Below, in pieces: positions 1 through 7,033 of a stretch of 7,469 bases of DNA; position 1 is the first letter of the stretch, and the number at the start of each line of letters is the position of its first letter. The notes under the pieces were generated by a model. That model worked only from the letters and a program-made list of their open reading frames with translations, did no database searches and was not told where the DNA came from. The position numbers and the translations under genes are program-made. Source of the DNA: JBBSOW01 sp038259365 (GTDB lineage Bacteria; Actinomycetota; Actinomycetes; Propionibacteriales; Propionibacteriaceae); contig JBBSOW010000138.1 of assembly GCA_038259365.1 (NCBI GenBank), positions 1 to 7,469 on the forward strand, read 5' to 3'.

Positions 1-216
1 CCGGGCCAGACCCGGCCGTCCAACCTGGGTCCCCTTGGGCGGCGCGAACACCGGGCCAAAACCTTTGGCGGCTGGCAACTCAGCCAACCCGAACCGGGAA
101 CCTACCGTTGGCGATCACCCTTCGGCTACGCATACGTGGTGAAGTATGGACTGACCGAACGAGTCGTCAGACACGGGATACGGCGTGCGCACGATTCTTG
201 GGTCCAAAATCCCTGA
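1..216 (+). CDS. C-terminal end of a DUF222 / HNH endonuclease (13E12 repeat family) protein, 5' part outside the window
   Basis: Reading frame 1 is open from the first base to TGA at 214-216 (71 codons). No start codon is needed because the gene enters from the left. The visible end has the classic tail of the actinobacterial DUF222-HNH family: an NLGPLGRREHRAKT stretch (codons 8-21), which is the last part of the HNH nuclease motif with its terminal histidine, then GGWQLSQPEPGTYRWRSPFGY. The DUF222 region and the first HNH histidine lie upstream of the window. Members are putative nucleases found in many divergent copies in mycobacteria and relatives, and their biological role is poorly defined. 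The last 27 or so residues, after the FGY motif, are more basic than the usual family ending and may have diverged or drifted. The stop codon lies at the edge of the adjacent tandem-repeat array. Family assignment is from recalled motif similarity and is fairly secure. Confidence 0.8.
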   Translation, partial: PGQTRPSNLGPLGRREHRAKTFGGWQLSQPEPGTYRWRSPFGYAYVVKYGLTERVVRHGIRRAHDSWVQNP

Positions 217-286
217 GCCCGAGATCGCTATGCCCGAGATCGCTATGCCCGAGATCGCTATGCCCGAGATCGTTATGTCCGGGCTC
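215..286. repeat. 7-bp inverted repeat bracketing the tandem array
   Basis: GAGCCCG at 215-221 and its exact complement CGGGCTC at 280-286 sit at the two edges of the 15-bp array, so the array could be held in the loop of a hairpin or cruciform. The left arm overlaps the last two bases of the HNH-gene stop codon. A 7-bp match over this distance could arise by chance, but its placement at the array borders is striking. Confidence 0.6.
221..280. repeat. Four tandem copies of a 15-bp unit
   Basis: The unit GAGATCGCTATGCCC occurs at 221-235, 236-250 and 251-265 exactly, and at 266-280 with two C-to-T changes. Because 15 is a multiple of three, every frame through it reads as a five-residue repeat. 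This explains the low-complexity translations on both strands (for example MPEIA forward and SDLGH reverse) and is not itself evidence for a protein. The array begins four bases after the stop codon of the HNH-type gene. Confidence 0.95.
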
Positions 287-392
287 GCTTGTTCGACCTG
301 GTCGCCCCCGAGAGAGATTCCGTTTCCAGTGCTGCACCGGCTGCGCCATCCTCATCGACGCTCCGCCAGTCGATTAGGAGGAGACCCGCCAC

Positions 393-402
393 CGGTTAAC
401 CG
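393..402. repeat. Perfect 10-bp palindrome with flanking GACCC / GGGTC arms
   Basis: CGGTTAACCG is self-complementary. Just outside it lie GACCC (383-387) and GGGTC (406-410), offset by two bases, so a longer imperfect hairpin over 383-410 is possible. There is no T-tract after it and no gene start close by, so its role (terminator remnant, protein-binding site or chance) cannot be decided. Confidence 0.4.
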
Positions 403-414
403 TAGGGGTCACTC

Positions 415-436
415 CTTGAGCCACTTGGGGCTCAGG
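415..436 (+). terminator. Possible factor-assisted or U-less terminator hairpin
   Basis: CTTGAGCC (415-422) pairs with GGCTCAGG (429-436) in an 8-bp stem with one T-G wobble and a six-base loop (ACTTGG). It lies about 200 bp downstream of the HNH-type gene and could end its transcription. It lacks the following T-run of a standard intrinsic terminator, although high-GC actinomycetes often use hairpins with weak tails. Treat it as a structural candidate only. Confidence 0.25.
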
Positions 437-458
437 TCGTTGGGTCCGTCCGTTCGGC

Positions 459-488
459 TGACAGAGATTCGGGTGACAGAGAATGGCC
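459..488. repeat. Degenerate 15-bp tandem duplication
   Basis: TGACAGAGA occurs at 459-467 and again at 474-482, giving two adjacent 15-bp units that agree in their first nine bases and drift afterwards. The period equals that of the array at 221-280, and both contain a GAGAT core in the first unit, but the rest is unlike. Confidence 0.45.
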
Positions 489-574
489 ATCAGCGGCGCC
501 TGACGGACCAACATACGTTTCCGACAAGCTCGCTCAACGGGACGAGACCGATGCTTCAACGCAGCGAGACGCGT

Positions 575-595
575 CCAGCGCCCGGGGGCGTCTGG
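575..595. repeat. GC-rich inverted repeat / hairpin
   Basis: CCAG-CGCCC (575-583) pairs with GGGCG (586-590) and, after one unpaired base, CTGG (592-595), giving a nine-pair stem closed over two to four bases. No T-tract follows. It lies in the gene-free stretch, about 300 bp upstream of ctaD. Confidence 0.45.
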
Positions 596-774
596 TCGAC
601 TGGCCCAACTTGGCCGTCCTCGCGTGGCACCGGGGTCCCGTTACGCCGCTTCAGTCAGCAACGCGTCTCGCGTCGGCGCGTTCCAAACCAACTCCAGCAC
701 CGCGTAATCGAGGCGGCGCACACGTGGTTCAAATCCGCAGAGCTCCGGCCGATTTTTCCCGTCATCTCAATCCG

Positions 775-799
775 TTGACTTTGTCCGGTTTGCGGACAA
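775..799 (+). promoter_or_regulatory. Candidate operator (7-5-7 palindrome) next to a -35-like TTGACT, upstream of ctaD
   Basis: TTGTCCG (781-787), five bases, then CGGACAA (793-799) form a perfect inverted repeat of the size bound by dimeric repressors. It follows directly on TTGACT (775-780), a good match to a sigma70 -35 box. A convincing -10 box at the normal 16-18 bp distance is not visible (798-803 reads AATCCT), so the promoter itself is uncertain. A TANNNT hexamer, TAGGGT, lies at 853-858 without a matching -35. The palindrome ends 90 bp before the ctaD start, consistent with control of that gene. The binding protein cannot be named from the sequence. Confidence 0.4.
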
Positions 800-876
800 T
801 CCTGAAGGGAGCGGCACCCTCGCGTAGCCACGTTGCATCCCGTTTGGCGACGTAGGGTGCACCGCTCTCGGGGAAC

Positions 877-882
877 AGGAGG
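877..882 (+). promoter_or_regulatory. Ribosome binding site of ctaD
   Basis: AGGAGG, a perfect Shine-Dalgarno core, lies seven bases before the ATG at 890. It fixes the start there, rather than at the in-frame GTG at 833, whose extra residues are arginine-rich and unlike the family N-terminus. Confidence 0.85.
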
Positions 883-889
883 ATTGTCG

Positions 890-2596
<1,707 letters not shown>

Positions 2597-2610
2597 GGGG
2601 AATGCATGCA

Positions 2611-2658
2611 CTAAGCCAATCATTGCCATACGGCAAGGAGACGGGTATCGTGGCTTAG
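2611..2658. repeat. Perfect 8-bp inverted repeat bracketing the putative operon promoter
   Basis: CTAAGCCA (2611-2618) and its exact complement TGGCTTAG (2651-2658) are 32 bp apart. Between them is a smaller hairpin, TTGCC-ATAC-GGCAA (2623-2636). The arms flank the -35 and overlap the end of the -10 described at 2623-2651. This suits a pair of operator half-sites about 40 bp centre to centre, or, if transcription comes from upstream, a stem in the RNA. I see the repeat directly; the role is inference. Confidence 0.55.
2623..2651 (+). promoter_or_regulatory. Putative sigma70-like promoter of the three-gene operon
   Basis: TTGCCA (2623-2628, five of six bases of the -35 consensus), a spacer of exactly 17 bp, then TATCGT (2646-2651, a TANNNT -10 box). 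The predicted start is near 2658, leaving a 5' untranslated leader of about 140 bases before the GTG at 2796. That leader can form hairpins at 2664-2678 (GGGGA/TTCCC), 2678-2694 (CTGAT/ATCAG) and 2739-2752 (TCGCC/GGCGA). The promoter lies in the only large gap upstream of the cluster. The match is good but is not proof of activity. Confidence 0.45.
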
Positions 2659-2783
2659 GTCTCGGGGATCGTCTTCCCTGATGACTCCAATCAGAAGCTA
2701 GAGCACGTCCTTGAGGATCGTGTGCGTGAGAGCGTGGATCGCCCCCGGGCGAGTTCGGTTGGCGGACCCATTGGCTTGACGGG

Positions 2784-2789
2784 AAGGAA
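2784..2789 (+). promoter_or_regulatory. Ribosome binding site supporting a GTG start
   Basis: AAGGAA, with GGG just before it, lies six bases upstream of the GTG at 2796. The protein beginning there starts at the conserved aromatic segment leading into the first membrane helix (MPDFFPWW), which supports this start despite the GTG codon. Confidence 0.65.
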
Positions 2790-2795
2790 CGGATA

Positions 2796-4286
2796 GTGCC
2801 GGATTTCTTTCCGTGGTGGGTTATTGCGACCCATTTCTTGAACATGTTCTTCATGTTGCTGCTGGGTCGTTCGGGTCTGGAGGTCCTCTCCGCGTTCCCC
2901 AAGTTGTACTGGCGAGACGATTGCCCACCGGGACGAGAGTGGATCCGCTTCTCCAAGAAGGTGTTCTCGGCGGACTCGCGCCGGCTGTGGTCCTCGCTGG
3001 ACGAGGAAGAGGCGTGGTCTCCGGTCATGGCGTTGCCGGGGAAGAAGAACCTGGGCCTGGGTCGGCACTGGCACTTTATGTCGGTCCAGTTCTGGGTTCT
3101 GACCGGCGCAGTGTACGTCGCCATGGTGTTCGCCAGCGGTTACTGGCACTACCTGGTGCCGACCAGTTGGTCCATCGTCCCCGACTCGATCAGCTCGGTC
3201 GGCACGTACCTGCAGTTCCGAATTCCTGCCGCGATACCCGGCCAGCCGTTCGAACCGGCGCAGAAGCTGACTTACTTCTTGGTGATCTTCGTGCTGGCGC
3301 CGTTCCAGATCCTCACCGGTGCCGCCATGTCTCCCACCGTGTTGGCCCGTTTCCCTTGGTACGGCAAGCTCTTCGGCGGCAAACAGGGGGCCCGCAGCCT
3401 GCACTTCATCGGCCTGATCCTCTTTGGCGCCTTCGTCGTCCTGCACGTGTTCATGGTGATCGTCCATGGACTGCCGAAGGAGTTTGGGGCGATGGTGCTG
3501 GGTGGATACGACCGTAGCCGCACCCTTGCGTTGACGCTGGGGCTGCTTGGCCTGTTTTTGATCCTCGTGTTCCACATCGCGATCACCTGGTTCTCCCTGC
3601 GGTATCGGCGTCGCACCCAGCGCATGCTCGGGCTCATGGTCAACCCGTTCGAGAGGGTGATCTCGCGGTCGTTGACCTCCCGGGAGAGGCTCCCCCGCCG
3701 TCAGATCTCGTCGTTCTTCCGGGTCAACGGCTATCCGCCGGTGGAACGAGGTTATGAGGAACTTGCCGCCAACGGCTTTGCCGATTACCGACTCCAGGTG
3801 GGGGGCCTGGTCGAGAATCCGGTGTCGTTGTCGCTGGCCGGGTTGCGGGAGCTGGGCACGACGGAGCAGATCACCAAGCACAACTGCATCCAGGGATGGA
3901 CGGCGGTCGCCCAGTGGGGTGGGGTGCCGCTGGCTAGGATCGTCGAGTTGGTCCACCCCACCCCCGAGGCCAAGCACGTGGTCTTCTACGCCTACGACGA
4001 CAAGGGCGTGACAGAGGGGGAGGGCAGATACGGATTCTTCTACGGCAGCATTCCGCTCTTCCTCGCCGACAATCCCCAATCCATCTTGGCGTTGGATATG
4101 AACGGCGCACTGTTGCCGATCGAGCACGGCGCTCCGGTTCGCCTGCGCGTCGAGACCCAGCTCGGCTTCAAGATGGTCAAGTGGATCAAGGCCATCGAAT
4201 TCGTCGAGGACTACCGCGATATCGGCATGGGGCAAGGCGGGTGGCGCGAAGACCAGCAGTACTACGCCAACGCCGCCGGCATCTAG
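2796..4286 (+). CDS. Membrane haem-b / molybdopterin oxidoreductase fusion (cytochrome b561-like N-terminus, sulfite oxidase/MsrP-like C-terminus)
   Basis: 496 aa in two modules. Residues 1-270 hold five hydrophobic helices (about 7-24, 94-113, 157-177, 203-224 and 246-268) with histidines suited to haem b binding, among them H13, H93, H203, H217 and H260; I cannot assign ligand pairs. Residues about 300-475 form a sulfite-oxidase-superfamily Mo domain of the YedY/MsrP type: an FRVNGYPP entry motif, DYRLQVGGLVENP, KHNCIQGWTAVAQWGG with C364 as the probable Mo-thiolate ligand, an ALDMNG..LP..HGAPVRL segment, and GFKMVKWIKAIEFVE near the end. Known members reduce or oxidise small sulfur compounds or methionine sulfoxide; the substrate here is unknown. 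The fusion would link the Mo centre directly to membrane haem and probably the quinone pool. There is no Tat signal, and basic clusters after helix 5 (RYRRRTQR) and in loops 1 and 3 suggest a cytoplasmic C-terminus. First gene of a tight cluster, with the next start 24 bp downstream. Confidence 0.88.
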   Translation: MPDFFPWWVIATHFLNMFFMLLLGRSGLEVLSAFPKLYWRDDCPPGREWIRFSKKVFSADSRRLWSSLDEEEAWSPVMALPGKKNLGLGRHWHFMSVQFWVLTGAVYVAMVFASGYWHYLVPTSWSIVPDSISSVGTYLQFRIPAAIPGQPFEPAQKLTYFLVIFVLAPFQILTGAAMSPTVLARFPWYGKLFGGKQGARSLHFIGLILFGAFVVLHVFMVIVHGLPKEFGAMVLGGYDRSRTLALTLGLLGLFLILVFHIAITWFSLRYRRRTQRMLGLMVNPFERVISRSLTSRERLPRRQISSFFRVNGYPPVERGYEELAANGFADYRLQVGGLVENPVSLSLAGLRELGTTEQITKHNCIQGWTAVAQWGGVPLARIVELVHPTPEAKHVVFYAYDDKGVTEGEGRYGFFYGSIPLFLADNPQSILALDMNGALLPIEHGAPVRLRVETQLGFKMVKWIKAIEFVEDYRDIGMGQGGWREDQQYYANAAGI

Positions 4287-4295
4287 ACCAACAAC

Positions 4296-4303
4296 GGGGA
4301 AGG
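4296..4303 (+). promoter_or_regulatory. Ribosome binding site of the GH15 gene
   Basis: GGGGAAGG ends seven bases before the ATG at 4311, within the 24-bp gap after the preceding stop. This gap leaves no room for a separate promoter and supports co-transcription. Confidence 0.65.
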
Positions 4304-4310
4304 TTCGCTC

Positions 4311-6089
4311 ATGGCTATTGGACAACCCGGGGAGTCTCCTCCTCATGTACTGCGCGAGTATTCGTTGCTCGCCGACGGCGAACGGGGGATTCTGGTCGGT
4401 CCCCGGGGAGACTACGCGTGGATGTGTGCGCCGAGATGGGATTCGGACGCGGTCTTCTCCTCTCTAATCGGGGGGGTGGGCAGCTATACGGTCACCCCGG
4501 CGGGCCGGTTCGTGTGGGGTGGCTCGTATGAGGACCGCAGCCTGATCTGGCGTTCGCGGTGGGTTACCGAGAACGGCGTGGTGGAATGCCGAGAAGCCTT
4601 GGCCTTCCCCGGGGAGCCGGGCCGAGCGGTAATCCTTCGACGCGTCATCGCGGTCACCGGGGACGCGCGCGTGAGCGTGTCGTTGGATCCCCGCGCCGGG
4701 TTCGGTCAGCACCGATTGGGTTCGCTCTGTCTGATTGACGGGAGTTGGACGGGGCGGACCGGGCCGCTGAATCTACGCTGGACCGGCGCCGACCGGGCCC
4801 AACCGGGTGTCGACGGTGACAAGCACGCGCTGGCCATGCAGCTCAACCTGGCCGCCGGTGAGCAGCACGACCTCATCCTCGAGCTGTCCGAGCACTCGCT
4901 GCCCGACGACCCGCCCGACGCCGAAACGGCGTGGCAGGCCACCGCCTACTCCTGGAACGCCACGGTGCCGGACCTGACCGACACGATCGCCCCGGCCGAT
5001 GCCCGGCATAGCTACGCGGTGCTGCGCGGATTGACCAGCTCCGGCGGTGGGATGGTGGCGGCGGCGACGATGAGCCTGCCCGAGCGGGCCGAGCAGGGCC
5101 GCAACTACGATTACCGCTACGTGTGGGTCCGAGATCAGTGCTTCACCGGGCAAGCGATCGCCGCCGCCGGGGCGTACCCGCTGCTGGACGATGCCGTCAG
5201 CTTCGTCGCGGAGCGGCTGCTGGCCGACGGGCCACAACTCAACCCCGCCTACACCATCCTCGGCGGCACTGTTCCCAGCCAACGCGGGTTGGGGCTGTCC
5301 GGCTATCCCGGTGGCTACGACATCGTCGGTAATCACGTCAACGCGCAGTTCCAGCTCGACGCGTTCGGCGAAGCGCTCCTGCTGCTGGCCGCCGCCGCCC
5401 GTGCCGACCATCTCGACGCCGACGGCTGGCGCGCCGCCGAGACGGCGGCCGCCGCCATCGGGACCCGCTGGACCGAACCGGAGGCCGGCATCTGGGAACT
5501 CGACGCCCGCCGCTGGAGCGAGAGCCGGTTGATCTGCGTGGCCGGGCTGCGGGCGATCAGCTCCGCCGGCGCCCCGGCGAGCAAGACCGCAGACTGGCTT
5601 GGGCTCGCCGACAAGATTCTCGCCGAGACGGCGGCGACTTCCATCCACCCCTCAGGACGGTGGCAGCGCGCGCCCGACGACGAGCGGTGCGATTCGGCGC
5701 TGCTGCTGCCACCGATCCGGGGCGCACTGCCCGCGTCGGATCCGCGCACCCTGGCCACCCTGCGCGCGTTGGAGACCGAACTCGCCCGCGATCACTACCT
5801 GTACCGCTTCCGGCAACAACCGGGTCCGCTGGCCGAGGCGGAGGGGGCGTTCCTGCTGTGCGGGTTCACCATGGCCCTGGCCCTTCACCAGCAGGGTCGC
5901 GAAATCGAGGCCTTCCGCTGGTTCGAACGCAACCGGGCCGCGTGCGGGCCGCCCGGACTGTACAGCGAAGAATACGACATCGGACAACGCCAACTCCGCG
6001 GGAACCTGCCGCAGGCCTTCGTCCACGCCCTCATGTTCGAAGGCGCAGCCCGCCTCGGCCGTCCTTGGTCCGATCCGCAGCACGCGTAG
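4311..6089 (+). CDS. Glycoside hydrolase family 15 protein (trehalase / glucoamylase type)
   Basis: 592 aa, no signal peptide, so probably cytoplasmic. GH15 enzymes hydrolyse alpha-glucosidic bonds (trehalose, or ends of alpha-glucans) with inversion, releasing beta-glucose. Layout fits the family: an N-terminal beta-sandwich (about residues 10-235, opening with a REYSLLADGERGILVGPRG segment) and an (alpha/alpha)6 barrel (about 240-585). Landmarks are NYDYRYVWVRD (265-275, the substrate-site W-x-R-D motif), GYPGGYDIVGNHVNAQFQLDAFGE (331-354), GIWE with E396 as the probable general acid, and YSEEYD with E553/E554 as the probable catalytic base, followed by GNLPQAFVHAL. All catalytic positions are present and the length is usual. 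The region before the GYPGG motif lacks the acidic GERDL-type segment of classical mycobacterial trehalase, so it belongs to a different subfamily and trehalose should not be assumed as substrate. Second gene of the cluster, 26 bp before the epimerase. Confidence 0.92.
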   Translation: MAIGQPGESPPHVLREYSLLADGERGILVGPRGDYAWMCAPRWDSDAVFSSLIGGVGSYTVTPAGRFVWGGSYEDRSLIWRSRWVTENGVVECREALAFPGEPGRAVILRRVIAVTGDARVSVSLDPRAGFGQHRLGSLCLIDGSWTGRTGPLNLRWTGADRAQPGVDGDKHALAMQLNLAAGEQHDLILELSEHSLPDDPPDAETAWQATAYSWNATVPDLTDTIAPADARHSYAVLRGLTSSGGGMVAAATMSLPERAEQGRNYDYRYVWVRDQCFTGQAIAAAGAYPLLDDAVSFVAERLLADGPQLNPAYTILGGTVPSQRGLGLSGYPGGYDIVGNHVNAQFQLDAFGEALLLLAAAARADHLDADGWRAAETAAAAIGTRWTEPEAGIWELDARRWSESRLICVAGLRAISSAGAPASKTADWLGLADKILAETAATSIHPSGRWQRAPDDERCDSALLLPPIRGALPASDPRTLATLRALETELARDHYLYRFRQQPGPLAEAEGAFLLCGFTMALALHQQGREIEAFRWFERNRAACGPPGLYSEEYDIGQRQLRGNLPQAFVHALMFEGAARLGRPWSDPQHA

Positions 6090-6103
6090 TCACTCAAGTC
6101 AGC

Positions 6104-6109
6104 GAGGAG
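6104..6109 (+). promoter_or_regulatory. Ribosome binding site of the aldose epimerase gene
   Basis: GAGGAG lies six bases upstream of the ATG at 6116. It decides the start: the same frame is open far upstream, inside the GH15 gene, but that extension is an out-of-frame shadow. Confidence 0.75.
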
Positions 6110-6115
6110 TTCGAG

Positions 6116-7033
6116 ATGTCAGCTGTACCGCCGTCGGGCGAGCAGTTTGAGATAAGGGCCGGGGAGCACAAGGCCACGATCGTGGAGGTCGGCGGCGGGG
6201 TTCGGGCCTACGCGGTCGCCGATCGGGACGTGCTCGAGCCGTACGCCCTAGGCACGATCTGCGACGGCGCGCACGGGGCCCCCCTGATTCCCTGGCCCAA
6301 CCGGCTGGCGGACGGCGCCTACACCTTCGATGGGATCGACCAACAGGTGGCGCTGACCGAGCCCAGCAAGAGCAACGCCATCCACGGGTTCCTGCGCTGG
6401 CGCAACTGGACGGCGGTCATGCACGAGCCGGACCGGGTCGTGATGGCGATCCGGTTGCACCCGCTGATGGGATACCCGCACGTGCTCGACGTCGAGATCG
6501 ACTACACGCTCGGCGATACCGGGCTGAGCGTCGCCACCACGGCTACCAACCGCGGCGCCGGGCCCTGTCCTTACGGCGCCGGGCAGCACCCCTATCTTTC
6601 CCCCGGTTCCGGCCGGTTGGACGACTGCACCCTGCAGTTGGGGGCCGCCACCTGGATCGACACCGACAACGATCGACAGCTGCCGACCGGCAAGAAACCC
6701 ACCGCCGGTGGTCCTTTGGATTATTCCAGCGGCCAACTGCTGGGCGTTCAGCAGCTCGACTTTCCCTTCACCGACCTCACCCGCGATGCCGACCAGCGGG
6801 CCTGGGTCGGGCTTGCCGCCCCCGACGGGAGCCGGGTGGAGATGTGGGTCGACGAAAGCTACCCGATCATCGAGTTGTTCACCGGAGACACCTTGGCTCC
6901 CGTGCGACGTCGACGCGGGCTAGGCGCCGAACCGATGACTTGTCCACCGAACGCGCTCCAAAGCGGCGACGGCGTGATCCGTCTCGAGCCCGGTGAGTCG
7001 ACGAGCAGCCGTTGGGGTGTCCGCCTGGCCTGA
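6116..7033 (+). CDS. Aldose 1-epimerase (mutarotase) family protein
   Basis: 305 aa, a galactose-mutarotase-like beta-sandwich that interconverts alpha and beta anomers of hexoses in the cytoplasm. Catalytic positions of the family are present: R63 in PWPNRLADG, H90 in NAIHGF, H158 in GQHPY, a candidate sugar-binding D215 in QQLDFPF, and E272 in GAEPMTCPPNA as the catalytic base. The length and start (MSAVPPSGEQF) are normal and no signal peptide is seen. Placed 26 bp after a GH15 enzyme, it probably equilibrates the beta-glucose released by that inverting hydrolase. This pairing is inference from context. Family members also include hexose-6-phosphate epimerases, so the exact sugar is unproven, and I give no gene symbol because several paralogues usually exist. 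Last gene of the cluster. Confidence 0.9.
   Translation: MSAVPPSGEQFEIRAGEHKATIVEVGGGVRAYAVADRDVLEPYALGTICDGAHGAPLIPWPNRLADGAYTFDGIDQQVALTEPSKSNAIHGFLRWRNWTAVMHEPDRVVMAIRLHPLMGYPHVLDVEIDYTLGDTGLSVATTATNRGAGPCPYGAGQHPYLSPGSGRLDDCTLQLGAATWIDTDNDRQLPTGKKPTAGGPLDYSSGQLLGVQQLDFPFTDLTRDADQRAWVGLAAPDGSRVEMWVDESYPIIELFTGDTLAPVRRRRGLGAEPMTCPPNALQSGDGVIRLEPGESTSSRWGVRLA

Larger units (their letters stand above)
217..889. other. 673-bp stretch with no convincing gene between the HNH-type gene and ctaD
   Basis: Open frames exist on both strands (the longest is forward at 185-778), but none shows a recognisable motif, a plausible ribosome site or the composition of the neighbouring genes. The longest owes its start to the tandem array. 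What can be seen is the 15-bp array, several inverted repeats (383-410, 415-436, 575-595, 781-799), a degenerate 15-bp duplication (459-488) and the probable control region of ctaD at its right end. No tRNA, rRNA or insertion-sequence ends were recognised. Confidence 0.7.

Noticed and set aside
167..355. Reverse frame with SDLGH repeats resembling pentapeptide-repeat proteins (A(D/N)LXX)
   Set aside because: Only about five units, generated by the 15-bp DNA repeat. A pentapeptide-repeat helix needs far more, and the frame overlaps the well-supported HNH gene end.
721..747. tRNA T-arm-like sequence (GTGGTTCAAATCCGC) followed by an acceptor-like stretch
   Set aside because: Only four of five stem positions pair. 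There is no matching 5' acceptor strand, D-arm or anticodon arm at the right distance upstream, and no CCA. Not a tRNA, and no duplicate to suggest an attachment site.
185..778. Forward open frame of 197 codons beginning with MPEIA repeats
   Set aside because: It starts at a GTG inside the HNH gene tail, is open partly because of the phase-neutral tandem array, has no ribosome site and no recognisable motif after the repeats.
833..889. N-terminal extension of ctaD from an upstream GTG
   Set aside because: No ribosome site at that GTG, an arginine-rich 19-residue leader unlike any CtaD, and a perfect AGGAGG in front of the ATG at 890.
2691..4346. Long reverse open frame of 551 codons opposite the Mo/haem gene
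   Set aside because: Mirror frame of a high-GC gene. The translation is rich in R, H, Q and E without domain motifs, while the forward frame has clear family motifs throughout.
4773..5648. Reverse open frame of 291 codons opposite GH15
   Set aside because: Shadow of a GC-rich gene: glycine-, valine- and arginine-rich translation with no motifs.
5660..6115. Upstream extension of the epimerase frame into the GH15 gene
   Set aside because: Out-of-frame shadow of GH15, rich in R, P and A. The ribosome site and the family N-terminus place the start at 6116.
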